Positions 45,619 through 57,695 of a stretch of 64,000 nucleotides of DNA are shown here, in pieces. Each line of letters opens with the position of its first letter. The first letter of the stretch is position 1. The DNA lies in contig CACVBU010000185.1 in NCBI GenBank assembly GCA_902728285.1, positions 1,172,845-1,236,844 of the forward strand, read 5' to 3'. Under the pieces are notes generated by a model. That model ran no database searches, had not been told where the DNA came from, and was given only the letters and a program-made list of their open reading frames with translations. The position numbers and the translations under genes are program-made. The stretch is from Clytia hemisphaerica (Eukaryota; Cnidaria; Hydrozoa; Leptothecata; Clytiidae).

Positions 45619-47005
45619 TGTATTAGATATGTTTAGCCCACTTAACATTGTTTTGGCCTATTGTTTGACATGGGAGGGAGGGATGTAGAGTATGGATGAT
45701 GGGATACATAAGGGATACAAAAATTTTCATGAGAAGAATAAAAGTTCTCTTGTTCATATCATGTATTCAGTGCATGTATAAATAAATAATCATAGCTTAT
45801 TGTGTTTAATTTTGAATCCCTTACGTATCTATCATATAGAGAGACTAAAACTGAAAAAGAGGAATTTGTCTTATTAATACGGAAAGAATTATAATTTTCT
45901 TTATAACCTATTGTACAGCACTCACATTGTCGTTTTTGTGTGATGATAGTTGCAAAAGACATTTTCCTCGGCTACTCAATTTTTTATTGTTTTTATATAA
46001 TGCATTTAATTTTTTAAAGTATTTTTTTTAACAAATGGATATATTAATTTTGTACTCTCTTTCTATATTTTTTATAGTGCATTTTTCATTAAAAATCTTT
46101 TTAGTTTATGAATTAATTTATTGATTCAATATTTAGTATTTTATTACTCAATGGAAATTATTTTTATATATTTTTTTGTTCAAAAGTGGATTAAAATTTT
46201 ATACCAATCAATTTATAGTTTTTTTTAATCAGCTCATTAATTTATACAAAATTTAGATTTACAAATTAAAAAAAATGAACAATAGCAATTAAAAAAACAT
46301 GAAATAACGGACTAAAACTTTATGTTGGACTGGATTAAAAGTTTGACTGGAAAAATAATGGATCTTTGTATAGTATGATGCTGACACGTACTTTGTTATT
46401 CGTTTTGTTGTGATGTTATGTAATCGTGGTTAATAGAATGGATAAATGGACAACCTAAAAAGAAACAATCAAATTATTGATTTATTGGCATCTTGATATA
46501 AACAGTTATTTGACTCCTATAAATTCAGCAACTAGATACGCAAAGGTCACAAAAGCACAAGGTTAGTAAGTTTCTTGAAAGACAAGAACCTTGAAGTGTT
46601 ACTGCTACAAAGTCACATTTTAAGGTTCTTTGTCTTAATAAAATACATACTCATATTATTACATGCTGGTATTTTTTACAGACAGGCGTTATATTATCTT
46701 TTGAAGTGACGATCAATCAAGAAATGAACTGATCATGTGTTTTTTCAGAAAGGTATTACAAATGAATTGAGGTGTTCAGTATATCTTTTAAACTAAACTT
46801 AAAGTTATTTCTACTTTATTCTTTTATTTTAGATATCAATCAATTGTCTGGGTGATTCACCACCAAGAACGTATCGTTTGTAACCTCATCACTCCAACAA
46901 GTTATAAGTAAATAAATGGTGAAAAATGCAATCAGGTATGTGTTTTTTTATAAGCATACTATTTTTGGGAAACAGGCTTAGTAAAATTTTCATATCATAC
47001 TCATA
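45619..47005. other. Helentron 3' flank and AT-rich spacer
   Basis: Very AT-rich. No coding sequence or RNA gene was seen. The Helentron 3' end should lie in the first few hundred bases, but I could not fix it. Confidence 0.4.
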
Positions 47006-47748
47006 GTCCTGTAGAATTTGGAGTCAACCTAGAAAAAATTCTTATAAAAGGTTTCAATATACCGTTGGAAAGATAATTTCATCAGCTTTCGAATGCCAAA
47101 TATGGTCATTTTTTTCCTCTTGGGTAAAAAAAGTTATGACCCAAAGAATGAGAGGGGTCTTTTTAGGTAGCGAGCCCTTAGAAACGTCAATTTTAAAGTT
47201 TTAAATTAATTTATTTTGACTGTTCCATCTGATAGAGCTCGAAGAGTAGATGTCTAAAATGGGGTCATTTGTAAAATCTGTCAACCACATCCCAAGAAAA
47301 TGACCAAAATTGCTTAAACATGGTAGTTTTTCTTGCTGACGTCAGCAGTTTTTAGAGATGAATGAGGGGTTAAAATAATTTTCAACAGAAGCTCCTCAAT
47401 GAGTACTGTCGATTAATTACCATGTTTAAGCAATTTTGGTCATTTTCTTGGGATGTGGTTGACAAAATTTTACAAATGACCCCATTTTAGACATCTACTC
47501 TTCGAGCTCTATCAGACGAAACAGTCAAAATAAATTAATTTAAAACTTTAAAATTGACGTTTCTAAGGGCTCGCTACCTAAAAAGACCCCTCTCATTCTT
47601 TGGGTCATAACTTCTTTTGCCCAAGAGGAAAAAAATGACCATATTTGGCATTCGAAAGCTGATGAAATTATCTTTCCAACGGTATATAGAAACCTTTTAT
47701 AATAATTTTTTCTAGGTTGACCCTATGTTCGACGAAATTCTACTGGAC
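47006..47748. mobile_element. Foldback element, about 330-bp arms
   Basis: A 743-bp near-palindrome. The left arm (GTCCTGTAGAATTT at 47006 to about 47330) and right arm (about 47415 to AAATTCTACTGGAC at 47748) are inverted copies with roughly 95 percent identity, judged by eye. They share AGGTTGACCC-like, GGTAGCGAGCCCTTAGAAAC and CCAAGAAAATGACC-like strings. The 85-bp spacer contains TGACGTCA. TA lies directly outside both ends (47004-47005 and 47749-47750). It would form a long hairpin as RNA. No coding capacity. Confidence 0.8.
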
Positions 47749-48393
47749 TATCAAGTCATGCTTATTTTGTACAAAATTCTGTTTTTTAATATATTGTAGG
47801 AAAACGTTAATTTTTCAAGCAAAGTAAAATTCTGCATCCTCTAAATAGCTACATCCCTGTTTGCTATTGCTAATTTCTGACTTTATGCACAAGTAATCTC
47901 ACTTTTAGCGAGCCTCGGTTAAAATCTTTTAGACCAAGGACTGAGGCTCGCTAATATGCTTATGGTATTCTATATATTATTTTTTGCAAAATTGAGGGCT
48001 GAGTATGCTTATAAGAGTTAAATGCTTATTAAAGAATCTTGTAGTGTAAGTTATTAAGGTGGGGGTTTAAAATGATTCAGAAACTTCACTAAACATTTAA
48101 AAAATCTAAAAGCTTTTTTATTTTCATAAGAAAACTGTCATAATTTGTCATAAGTAGTAGACCAAGACTTGAATTTTAAATTGCCCTAGATTGCCCAAAA
48201 TTGCCGATCATTTCCTTTCACTAAGTTTTTATTTCTTTTTTCCCTACTAGATACAATCAACAGCGGCGTCATTTTATTAACCATTAACAGTCATAATCGT
48301 ATGATGTCTATTGTCAAAATTGCATTAAAGGATGACCAACGACCATTTAAAAATCCACTGGTTATTTGTTGCTAATTGTGAAATAGCGTTGCT
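47749..48393. other. Spacer with a 12-bp hairpin
   Basis: TTAGCGAGCCTC (47905-47916) and GAGGCTCGCTAA (47943-47954) form a perfect 12-bp stem with a 26-nt loop. The stem echoes the AGCGAGCCC string of the adjacent foldback. No gene was seen. Confidence 0.5.
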
Positions 48394-48504
48394 TTGCTTC
48401 AAATGAAATTTATCAATGTGTCATATATGACATATATGCTTGTCCATAACCTTGCTGCTCGTATGGTTTTGTTTGGTGTTGGTTGTTACAAACATAATGT
48501 TCGG

Positions 48505-48602
48505 ATAAATGAACAAATTGATCAAATTGAACAAAATGAACTATCGAAATATAATGAACAAAATGAACTATCTAAATATAATGAACAAAATGAACTATAT
48601 TT
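48505..48602. repeat. Minisatellite, about 24-bp unit, three copies
   Basis: Units of AATGAACAAAATGAACTAT plus TCGAAATAT or TCTAAATAT repeat three times near 48531-48602, with a related GAACAAATTGATCAAATT start. The frame through them (NEQNELSKY repeats) is a repeat artefact rather than a supported gene. Confidence 0.65.
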
Positions 48603-48968
48603 AAAGTATTTGTAAATATAAATTCTCTATGACATGTCAATTGAATTTGAAAATAAATTCTGTATAAAATACGCCATACCATATGCTACAAATTATCCAG
48701 TAAACAAATTTACGATTACTTCAAATAAACTAAACGTCCTTTTTTTAATGATATTGATGTCGCTTGTCATGCCCAATCAATCAGAAATCCGAAAAGTGGT
48801 TGCTCTGGGTAAATCTTTTGAAATATTTCAACCCCTATATCACTTTTCCTATGACCCAAACATAAGATTTTGTTTACGAGTATTGTTTAGAAAAGAATGT
48901 TATGGGTGCCCACTATTACGTCATAGATATATCTTCTTGCTTAATAGCGATGTTAAATATCGGAGATA

Positions 48969-49187
48969 AATCACGACGACGGACAAAACCATATCTCACT
49001 TTTCACGGGCTAGTCAAAATTCAACCAATCACTTCTCACAACTTTTCTAGCCTGAGATGAGTTTTTTCCGTCCGTAGTCGTGATTTGTGTCAAAAACTTA
49101 ACCTCGGTAATAATAATATCAGTGAGTAATTGGTTGAATTTTGACTAGCCCGTGGAAAGTGAGAAATATTCGTCCGTCATCGTGATT
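48969..49187. mobile_element. MITE, TA-flanked, 219 bp
   Basis: Ends AATCACGACGACGGAC and GTCCGTCATCGTGATT are inverted copies with one mismatch, flanked by TA (48967-48968 and 49188-49189). Sub-terminal similarity continues through TTTTCACGGGCTAGTCAAAA and TTCAACCAAT on both sides. A third, internal copy of the terminus (CCGTCCGTAGTCGTGATTT) lies near 49068. Tc1/mariner-like by its TA flanks. No coding capacity. Confidence 0.7.
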
Positions 49188-49431
49188 TAACTCCCATACT
49201 TTATACTTCCGATCGAGAAAAACATCACAAAAAAATGAAGAATGCTCACAAAAACTGGAACCCAATAACTCAAAAACGACACTAAGAATAAAATGACAAG
49301 AAAAACAACCAAATCGCGACGAAATTTGAAAGTCAAGGGCGGGGAGACGGAGAAAATATAAAACCAAGAAATCTCGTACACAATTTTTCGAGTAATTTTC
49401 CCCTCGTGTAAAATTAATGAAGATAATAAAG

Positions 49432-49857
49432 GAGATCTGGAAAACCCAAGTTATTTTTCCGAGTTATCGTGAATTGTGACGTCATAATTGACATTTTGTG
49501 ACGTCATTCCTACTGAATTGTTTTGAATTTTGACGTATCGCATCGTAATTTTTTAAGTGCCTTTAAGTTTTCGAGTTATCTGTTATTTTTTAACTCGGGT
49601 TTTTTTTTAGCCTTTATGTTTTCGAGTTATTTGTATTGTTTCAATTCCTGTGATAGCATAAGTTGACTGATTTTGGCATATCGATTTTGGAACAGAAAAC
49701 ATAAAGGCTCCAAAAATACCCGAGTTAACATTCATGAAATAACTCGAAAACATAAAGGCTCGAAAAAAACCCGAGTTAAAAAATACCAAATAACTCGAAA
49801 ACATAAAATGTCAATTATGACGTCACGATTCACGATAACTCGGGTTTTCCAGATCTC
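49432..49857. mobile_element. Inverted-repeat element with GATCTGGAAAACCC ends
   Basis: Left end GAGATCTGGAAAACCC and right end GGGTTTTCCAGATCTC are perfect inverted copies. Sub-terminal GTGACGTCATAATTGACATT is also inverted at the right. The centre has several inverted copies of AACTCGAAAACATAAAGGCT. No clear target duplication. Frames through it are artefacts of the repeats. Confidence 0.65.
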
Positions 49858-50282
49858 ATAAATAAAGAAACAAAAAAATTACTGATCTATTTTTTCATGC
49901 TACTTTTGTAGAAGGGGAGAGAGAGGCGTTCATTTGAGAGTGGGCGTTTATTGAAAAAAATTCTCCTTAAGAGGCGTTTAGTTCGAGGGGCGCTTAAAAG
50001 AGGGCGTTGGATCATGTTGTGAGAAAATTAATGACAGCACCTGCACCTACACTGCTAGCGAGTTGATCAAGTTTTAAATTCTCATTACACTTGGTATGGG
50101 TCACACGAACAAAGATGAAAATTCTTCTTTTTTCACGCCGAAAATCTACAAAAGATTTGACCACTGATTCAGACATGCAGTGAGCCAACTCCACGTTCTT
50201 CGAAGTTTGGGCGGGACATCTCACAAACTGACCGACATTCCATGCAGACACCTTTCACCCTCTAACTACTCTGATTACAATT

Positions 50283-51636
50283 ATGGCAAATTTTAATACA
50301 CCAAGAAAAAGATCAAAACATGGTCACGAAAAGCAAGGTAAGGATCTTCTTCAAGCTGTTATCTTGGATTGTTACACGTTTTTTTTCTTATTAGAACATT
50401 AACAGATTAAGGCTGAAAGTTCACAAAAATTAAAGAATACATGGTCAGCCTCTGCTGAAAAGAAATTCATGAAAAACACAAGATCTTATAACTTTTTCAT
50501 GCATACTTAGACAATTTAAATTTGTACCTTTTGATTTTCCCAGTTTTGGTGTCAAAACCAAATAATTTTTGCAACTTTTCTGAAAGTTAAATGAATGTGG
50601 AATGTTCTTATAAATATAACAAAACATTCAATGTCTCACCACATAGGCACATCCCTGAACTGAAAAATGGAATAGGTTGCTTACTAAAAAAAATCATAAT
50701 TACTGGCAATTAGTCAGAAATGAAGTAAACAAAAATTTGCTCAAAAGAAGCTTTGGCAAACTTTTGCTCAAAATATTCCCTAAAAATAATTTCCAATTTT
50801 ATACGTAATATTAAGGTCTTTCCTTTTACATTGTTTTTAAAAAAAGAATTCAAATAAATTCATATTCAAAGGCAAAAAATGTGGCCAGGACAACAAAATA
50901 GAACATGTTTTAAGCCAGACCCGATTAATCGAACATTTCGATTATCGAACTAATCGAACAACTAGAGTTCGATTAGTCTAGCTAATCGAACTTTTCATTT
51001 CAGCGGAAAATTGTGAGAGTTCGATAAGTTCGACAAGGTTCGATTATGTCCGATCATTTTCGATTACTAATCGAACCAGTTAATCGAACTATTCGAACTT
51101 GAATTGGAGCTAAAATTGCGAGAGTTCGATAAAGTCCAATTACCGAACTTAATCGAACTCTATTCGATGAACAAAGTTCGATTAAGTTCGACAAAGTTCG
51201 ATTAAAAAATCGGTTCGATTAGTCCGATTAATCGGGTCTGGTTTAAGATATTACAAATATTACAAATAATTTGCTAAATAAATTTGGTGCTTTTGGCAAG
51301 GGTAAAATAATGTGAAAGTTTTCTCTAAATCATGATTTATTCTTTTTTTCTGTCACCTGCGATCAAGCTTTGGCATTATCTGATGTTATCACCACATCGG
51401 TTATCAAGTTCATGCTGAAAGATGCTGCAGGTCGGATTCCACTCTGTTGTGATCGTGTTCTCATGGAAAGGCTATGTGGTGTTTCGCCCACTGATACGGA
51501 TGTCATGTTGTGTAAAATTCTGAATATGAAAGTTATTATAAAAGTAAAGAGATTATCCAATGAAGTTATTTCCATTGAAAAAGTTGTGGAAGTCGTGGAA
51601 CAGACCGACAGTGAAGGTGCCGAAAGTGAAGACTAA
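50283..51636 (+). CDS. Two-exon small gene, basic N-terminus and OB-fold-like body
   Basis: Exon 1 (50283-50337) encodes MANFNTPRKRSKHGHEKQ, with a nuclear-localisation-like PRKRSK, and ends at donor G|GTAAGG. Exon 2 (51368-51636) follows a pyrimidine tract and an AAG acceptor, in matching phase 1. The 107-residue product continues DVITTSVIKFMLKDAAGRIP, CDRVLMERLCGVSP, LNMKVIIKVKRLSNEVI, and an acidic end EQTDSEGAESED. Alternating strands with D-x-x-G in the first, then a helix and two more strands, resemble the second half of an OB-fold such as in RPA-type single-strand DNA-binding proteins; this is inference. Its 1030-bp intron holds a complete MITE (50915-51241) and a MITE fragment (from 50375). 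Confidence 0.5.
50375..50640. mobile_element. Fragment of the CACGTTTTTTTT-type MITE
   Basis: Starts TA + CACGTTTTTTTTCTTATTAG at 50375, with the GGCTGAAA string also present in the copy at 24578. The matching right end was not found, though GTTCTTATAAATATAAC near 50605 may be its decayed form. Third or fourth copy of this family in the window. Confidence 0.45.
50915..51241. mobile_element. MITE of CGAAC/GTTCG palindromes with 6-bp duplication
   Basis: Ends CCAGACCCGATTAATCG and CGATTAATCGGGTCTGG are perfect inverted copies. TTTAAG flanks both sides (50909-50914 and 51242-51247), a 6-bp target duplication. The interior is almost wholly TTCGAT/ATCGAA variants, about 20 copies in both orientations, able to fold extensively. 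No coding capacity. It lies in the intron of the two-exon gene. Confidence 0.75.
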
Positions 51637-52480
51637 TAGAACATCTGGACACACACACATTTTCGAGCCTGCCACAGTGGTTCTTTTATTGTATTTGTTA
51701 CCATTCCTTGGTTATTATGATTTCATCTTTAAATTCAGTGTCATCAAAGATTTCTGAAAGGATTTTTATCTGGCTTGTATATAACTCTATTTTAACATGT
51801 AATTTTTCATGACCTGGACAAAAACGGTAAACATTGTCAACCTGAAGAGCAAGCAACCAACTGGTTTGTTCATTTCTTGAATTATAATTCTCAAAAAGGT
51901 TTTTAAAAAATCTGGGTTTTTCTTACTGTTTCTACCAAATCACTGGTTAATCTTCAAGTTTAGAATATAGGATATTTTTTAGAGATTGTTTGTATTTTCT
52001 TATTGTTTTTATTAAACCACTGGTTGGATTATTTTATATTCTCAAGTTTAGAACACAGGATGTTTGAGAAAGTTGTTTGTATTTTCTTATTGTTTTTATC
52101 AAACCACTGGTTGGGTTTTTTTTTAAGTTTTGAACGCATTGAAAATATTTTAAAGATCTTATTGCTTTTCAATTGACCTTTTCAAAAGTCCTTCAAAATT
52201 ACTTCTATAAACAAAGGCTTTAAAAACATTTTCAAAGATAGTTTTTTTTATCTCTATAGGTTAGTAATGTAAATATTTAAAGTTTATAGTTTTATACAAG
52301 CAAGTTGTAACCTGATTGAAAATACTTACATCCTTGCTTTCATATATTTTCACTCTTTCTAAAAAGTGAACTTTATATGTTGCAACATGTCTTTATTAAC
52401 TTCCAGGCCGCCATTTTTGTCCTAATTTGTTTACGTAATGAACGCATTTTAGAGAATGAGAAAAATATATTCATGGTACC
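51637..52480. other. 3' flank of the two-exon gene
   Basis: ACCACTGGTT followed by AAGTTT or AAGTTTAGAA recurs about three times between 51940 and 52130 with TATTTTCTTATTGTTTTTAT, a loose tandem repeat of about 60-85 bp. No gene was seen. Confidence 0.4.
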
Positions 52481-52732
52481 GTAAATGACCGAATGGGGCG
52501 CTTATTTAAAAATAATTTTTGTGAGGGGGCGCTTATTCGAGCCGGGGCGGCTGAATGGGCGCTTATTAAATTATTTTATAATTACGGACGATATCTTTTT
52601 GTTTTCATTTTTTTTTCTCTGTTTGTACAACCTACATTGTTAAATGTCAATGTCTTCATCACCCTCCTGTCCTGGTTTGACGGAATAAGCGCCCCCTTTA
52701 CGGAAGCCGAGGGCGCTTATTCGGTCATTTAC
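52481..52732. mobile_element. MITE with GTAAATGACCGAAT ends
   Basis: Left end GTAAATGACCGAATGGGGCG and right end CGCTTATTCGGTCATTTAC are inverted copies. GGGCGCTTATT recurs four times inside. Related GGCGTTTATT/GGGGCGCTTA strings at 49928-50007 look like a decayed fragment of the same family. The target duplication is unclear because the next element abuts it. Confidence 0.6.
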
Positions 52733-52737
52733 CAGGT

Positions 52738-53452
52738 CAGGAACTATTGCAAATTAGGATATGATAGCCAATTTAGGATGTTGGCCTAATTAGGCCAGAA
52801 TTCATATCCTAGTTAGGATATTAATGGCTTAATAAGGATATAAAATATTCAAACCCTAAATATCTTGAGGACAAGTAAAATCCGTGTCAATTTTACAACG
52901 TGAACTTGTTATTTGGACTAGGCAGAGTATTTTAAACCAAAAATTTTTCTCTTTTTCGAGCGGAGCGTAAAGTTGTGATAATTTTTCTTCGTTTCTTGTG
53001 GCTTTTCGTTCCGAAATGTTAGTTTGAGAAGTCAAGGTGTTGAGAGAGAGGGTTAACCCTGTTTTTCTGTATTTTTTGTCATGGCTGAACCGATCACAAA
53101 AAGAGTTCGCTGCTTAACATCTGAAGTTGTTAAGCCAATCGATTATGACCTAGAAGACATTGTGACTCATAACATTGAGCTTTTTTTTGTGTAACTACGC
53201 ATGCGCAGTACTACAAACTGAATCTTTTCTCACTCCGCTCAAATTTTACCCAAAAAACAGGTGGAACTTGCTTGAATAAATAAAAATTTGACATTTTTAG
53301 CTAAATTTTGACGCGGATCTTGAAATCTAAGTCAAAAATTGGAATTTCGTTCCTTCCTAGCCTAATAAGGATAGAATTTCTAGCTTAATTAGGCCATCGT
53401 ATCCAAGTTAGGCCAGAATCGGCGAACATATCCTAATTTGCAATAGTTCCTG
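52738..53452. mobile_element. Inverted-repeat element with CAGGAACTATTGC ends
   Basis: Ends CAGGAACTATTGCAAATTAG and CTAATTTGCAATAGTTCCTG are perfect inverted copies, and TAGGATATG continues the match. TTAGGCC/GGCCTAA strings repeat near both ends. The CAG start is hAT-like, but I found no matching 8-bp duplication. A 37-codon frame (53081-53194, MAEPITKRVRCLTSEVV then YDLEDIVTH) with coding-like text sits in the middle, possibly a captured or remnant exon. Confidence 0.6.
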
Positions 53453-53592
53453 ACTGTTTACGGAAGCACCAATAATAGAGAGCAAATTCCGGATTTTTCG
53501 CCGACTCCGGCAGGGAAAGAGACTTACGCAAATTTAAGAATATCATGAATTATCAAGTTATTATTCAATGATGTTTGATTAATCTTACAAAA

Positions 53593-53682
53593 ATGATTAA
53601 AGTCGTATATTTAGTGTTCATGCTGCTTATTGATTGCACTGTCATGTTGACGAATCTTCTCGGGGAGCTGCAAAACACCGTC
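53593..53682 (+). other. Candidate first exon with signal-peptide-like start
   Basis: ATG at 53593 gives MIKVVYLVFMLLIDCTVMLT, a charged start plus hydrophobic core, then NLLGELQNTV directly before a consensus donor GTAAGT (53683). No downstream exon in phase was identified. It may be chance or an exon of an unfinished gene model. Confidence 0.25.
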
Positions 53683-54555
53683 GTAAGTAGCAAAAGCAAG
53701 TCATCCGGATCGGTGCGCTACAAAACCCTCGTCATGTATGTGTACTTTTCAATGTGTTGTATTACCGTTCGTCGTTTCATAACTTGGTCTGACATAGTGT
53801 GGGTACGTTCCTTCGATTGGTTTTAACGATGTCTCCACTGTTGTCGACAATGGGTTCGTTTTCGTCGTTGTTACATACATGAATAAGTAAAAAGAAAATA
53901 GCATTAAACTTAGTTTATGGGAAGAAATTTTCGCGGAATTTAATTTCGCTTCTTTAGGTGCCATTCGCACAAACAAATTTTACCCTTAGGAAAATCACCC
54001 CTAAAGTTAATTAGTTCGTTTTTTTTCTTTATGTGCTAATTTTGGCCCCCGTGACACTCATATGACGCGCAATAGAGAGAAAATTTCGGGGTATGTCCGA
54101 AGAATATAACAGTTATGCATATTATGAATCCCCTTTTTGCATTCCATTTCCGACCTGTTTATTTTATCTAATACTTGCATCTTTCTCAGCTTACGGCTAG
54201 AGCTTCCAGCGCAGCTGGTTTATTCTGTTCTCCAAGGAGACTCACGTCACAGCTATTAATCATAGATAGTAAAGACTGAGGTAGAATTATTATTAAGCTG
54301 ATATTATACCCAATAAAATGTTATTTAACAACCGCTATTTTATCAAAACTTTATTCTTATAAATATTATTTATTTAAAAGAGAAAATTTTTACTTTGTAA
54401 ATTTTATAAATTTTTTATTTTGTAACACTAGAGCATTGTTATAGATACAGATACTGAAACATAACTTACTGATTACCCAATGAAAGAAACCAATTAAAAA
54501 AACTTTCGAACCAAGCTAAAGAACGTAACGCAAATAATAACTCTGAAAATGAAAA
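53683..54555. other. Spacer and probable LINE 5' region
   Basis: AT-rich. No other gene was seen. The last part may be 5' UTR of the LINE. Confidence 0.35.
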
Positions 54556-57500
54556 ATGGAGAGTGCGGGGAAATTCAAAAAACGGATTCTTCCTCATCAA
54601 GATCAAGACGAAACCCCAAATAGAGAATGCAACCAAGAAAGTTGTGTTCAAAAATCTCACTCAAACACAAAAAACAAAAGAACAATAAATCAAAAAAGTC
54701 TGAATCAAGTCCCTCGCCATGATCTAACAATAAATGGTATCAAGTTTTATTACTGCAACGCTGATATTCTAACATCAGGCAAAAAGAAAGAACTTATACA
54801 AAACGTAGAGAAACAACAACCACACATTGTTGCCATATGTGAAGTAAAACCAAAACATGGAACACTAAGAGAACTACACGAGTACGAATTCAAAGATTAT
54901 AAAGTTGTTTGTCATACGAATATGGATACCTACATTGGCCGTGCAGTTATCATTCTTGCCCACGCATCAGTTCAGCATTTGATTGTTAATGTGACCAAAT
55001 CAATAAATCAAGTCAACTTTATTGAAGCTTGTATCATAGAAGTTCGCCTAAGTGGTAATGACTTACTGGTTTTTGCATGCATGTACCGCAGCCCTACCAG
55101 CAGTAACATGTCGAATGAAAACAACATCAGACTTAATAAGCTCATTTACGATATTTCATCCATCAAAAAATATTCCCATAAATGCTTTGTAGGGGATTTC
55201 AACTTTCCTACAATTAACTGGGAAAATTGGACGACAAAACATCAGGAAGAAAGCAAAGAAGAGAAGTTCTTAGATACTCTCCGCGACTCTTTCCTCCATC
55301 AGAACGTAGACGAACCAACACGATGCCGTGGAACCGATGAACCATCTTTGGTTGATCTCATTCTAACAGGAGAAGCCAACCAAACACAAAATCTGGAATA
55401 TCTCAGTCCATTGGGTAAAAGCGATCACAGTTCCCTGACCTTTAGCATAAAGTGCAATGCATATGTAAAGCCCACATCGGAAAGGTACAATTATGATAAT
55501 GCTGATTTTGAAGCAATGAAGCAAAATCTTGAAACAGGTAACTGGCAAAGGATTTTTCTAGATGCGGCTAATGACAAATCAGTCGAGGAACTTTGGCAAG
55601 TTTTCAAGAATAAAGTAAGCGAATTGCAAAACCGTTTCATCCCGCTCAAAACGATTGGAGGCGAGGGTTGGAGAAAGAGAGGAAGAATTCCTATTCCAAA
55701 AGATCTCAGAACTGAAATAGCAAAGAAAAATCGTCTACATAGAAAATGGATGAAATCATCGCCGCGAGAGAAACACGAGAATCGCGTGAAATACACCCGT
55801 GTACGCAACCGAGTGACGAAAATGATGACACAAGCCCATAGAAATTACGAACGGAAAATCTGCAACAATTCAAAAACAAAACCAAAAGTTTTCTGGTCAC
55901 ATGTCAGGAGCAAAATGAAATCTCCCAGTACGGTATCATCATTACTTGAGGCACCAAATGACAAAAATTCTTTGAAACATGAAGACCATGAAAAGGCGAA
56001 TATACTTCAACGTCAATTCTGCAGTGTTTTCACAAGAGAGCCTCCTGGGGAGCTACCGGACTTCGAGAAAAGAACTGAGTCCGTAATCGATGAAATCCAT
56101 ATAACAAAAGAAATGATCCAGATCGAAATAAAACATCTAAATCAAAATAAATCATTTGGTCCTGATGGAATACATCCTAAGATGCTACTGTCGTTATCTG
56201 ACTACGTCTCTGAACCTCTTGCAGTAATAATGAACACATCATTAAAGGAAGGGTCTCTACCAAAGGATTGGAAAGAAGCTCACGTAATACCCATATATAA
56301 GAACAAAGGTGCTCAAAATCTTGCAGTAAATTATCGACCTGTAAGCTTGACATCAATAGTATGCAAACTGATGGAGTCAATAGTGAGAAAGCATATTATG
56401 GAGCATCTTCTTGATCAACATCTTTTATCGAACAAGCAATATGGTTTTATCAAAAATCGATCCACCGTTACGCAACTGTTGTATTACTTGGATACGTGCT
56501 GTGAAAGTACATCGGAGGGAAAAGTGATTGATAGTATCTATTTTGATTTCGCAAAGGCCTTTGACACTGTACCTCATCGTCGTTTATGCCAGAAACTATT
56601 AGCATACGGCATAGATGGTCCGATAATGTCTTGGGTAAAATCATTTTTAAATGGACGAACCCAATCAGTGAAAGTAAATAAATCATTTTCGACAACGGAT
56701 CACGTGGTTAGTGGTATCCCACAGGGTAGTGTCCTTGGACCGTTATTGTTCGTTCTTTACATCAACGATCTTCCTGAATGAGTGATATCATCATTTATAC
56801 TCCTTTTTGCTGATGACACCAAAATCTTCCAAGAGGTCAACACTATCGAAGACTCTATTTCCATCCAACAGGATATAGACGCGCTAGTTAAGTGGTCGAA
56901 AGAATGGTTATTAAATTTCCATCCCGACAAAGGTCACGTACTAACTATTGGCAAATTCTCTGACATCAAACATGCCTATCCATATTGTTTGGATGGAAAT
57001 CAGCTTGAACATGTTTTTGAAGAGAAAGATCTTGGGATTGTGATCGACTCAGAACTTACATTCGAGGAGCATATTGCAAAGCAGGTAAAGAAGGCAAATT
57101 CAATACTAGGAGTGATTAACAGGAGCTTTGAACGTCTGAATCCATCCATCTTCCTAGTACTATATACTTCGTTTGTCCGTCCGCACTTGGAGTATGCTCA
57201 GTCGGTATGGTCACCTAAACTTCGAAAATATGTTAATTTGATCGAGGGTGTACAAAGACGCGCCACAAAACTCGTGCCTATCTGCAAAGATATGTCCTAT
57301 GAAGAACGCTTGCGCATACTTGACCTCCCCACGCTTGAATTCAGGAGACTCTTTTGTGATATGGTCCAAGTATACAAACATCTCCACTACTACGATAAAA
57401 ATACTCTTCCAAGTAAATTATCGACTCGAACACGACCGAACAGGAGACACAAAGATGAGCTGATACCAAATTTTGGTAAAGATGGATTCCGAGGCGCCCA

Positions 57501-57648
57501 AACCAACTCGTTCTTTTACAGGAGTATACCAAACTGGAATAGATTACCAAGATACGTTGTAGAGGCAAAGACTGTCAAAATCTTTAAAGAAAGACTCAAC
57601 GAAGCTTGGAAAAAACATCCGAAAAGATTCGAGACAAGACAATTGTAA
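54556..57648 (+). CDS. CR1/L2-like LINE polyprotein, nearly intact (one stop)
   Basis: One frame of about 1030 codons with a single TGA at 56779 just before the catalytic segment. The N-terminus is basic. The AP endonuclease runs from about residue 60: FYYCNADILTS, AICEVKP, YRSPTSS, VGDFNFPTINW and GKSDHSSL, so the key motifs are present. A basic helical linker follows. Reverse transcriptase runs from about 535: SFGPDGIHPKML, NYRPVSLTSIVCKLME, QYGFIKNRST, YFDFAKAFDTVPH, GIPQGSVLGPLLF and, after the stop, LFADDTKIF (catalytic FADD). The C-terminal region has LGIVIDSELTFEEHI, VRPHLEYAQSVWSP and VQRRATKLV. It would copy its RNA at a nicked target. The (ATT)n run shortly after the stop codon fits an L2/CR1-type tail. 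Confidence 0.9.
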
Positions 57649-57695
57649 TCAAGATCCGGTTCTCAGAGGCCCTCGTGTGCCTTGAACTTGTATAC

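Noticed and set aside
48394..48615. 73-codon frame with NEQNELSKY repeats
   Set aside because: Produced by a 24-bp minisatellite; no independent coding signal.
6987..56781. Alternative genetic code or stop-codon recoding
   Set aside because: TAA, TAG and TGA all interrupt some frames, but all three also end frames at expected protein ends; nonsense mutations explain the pattern.
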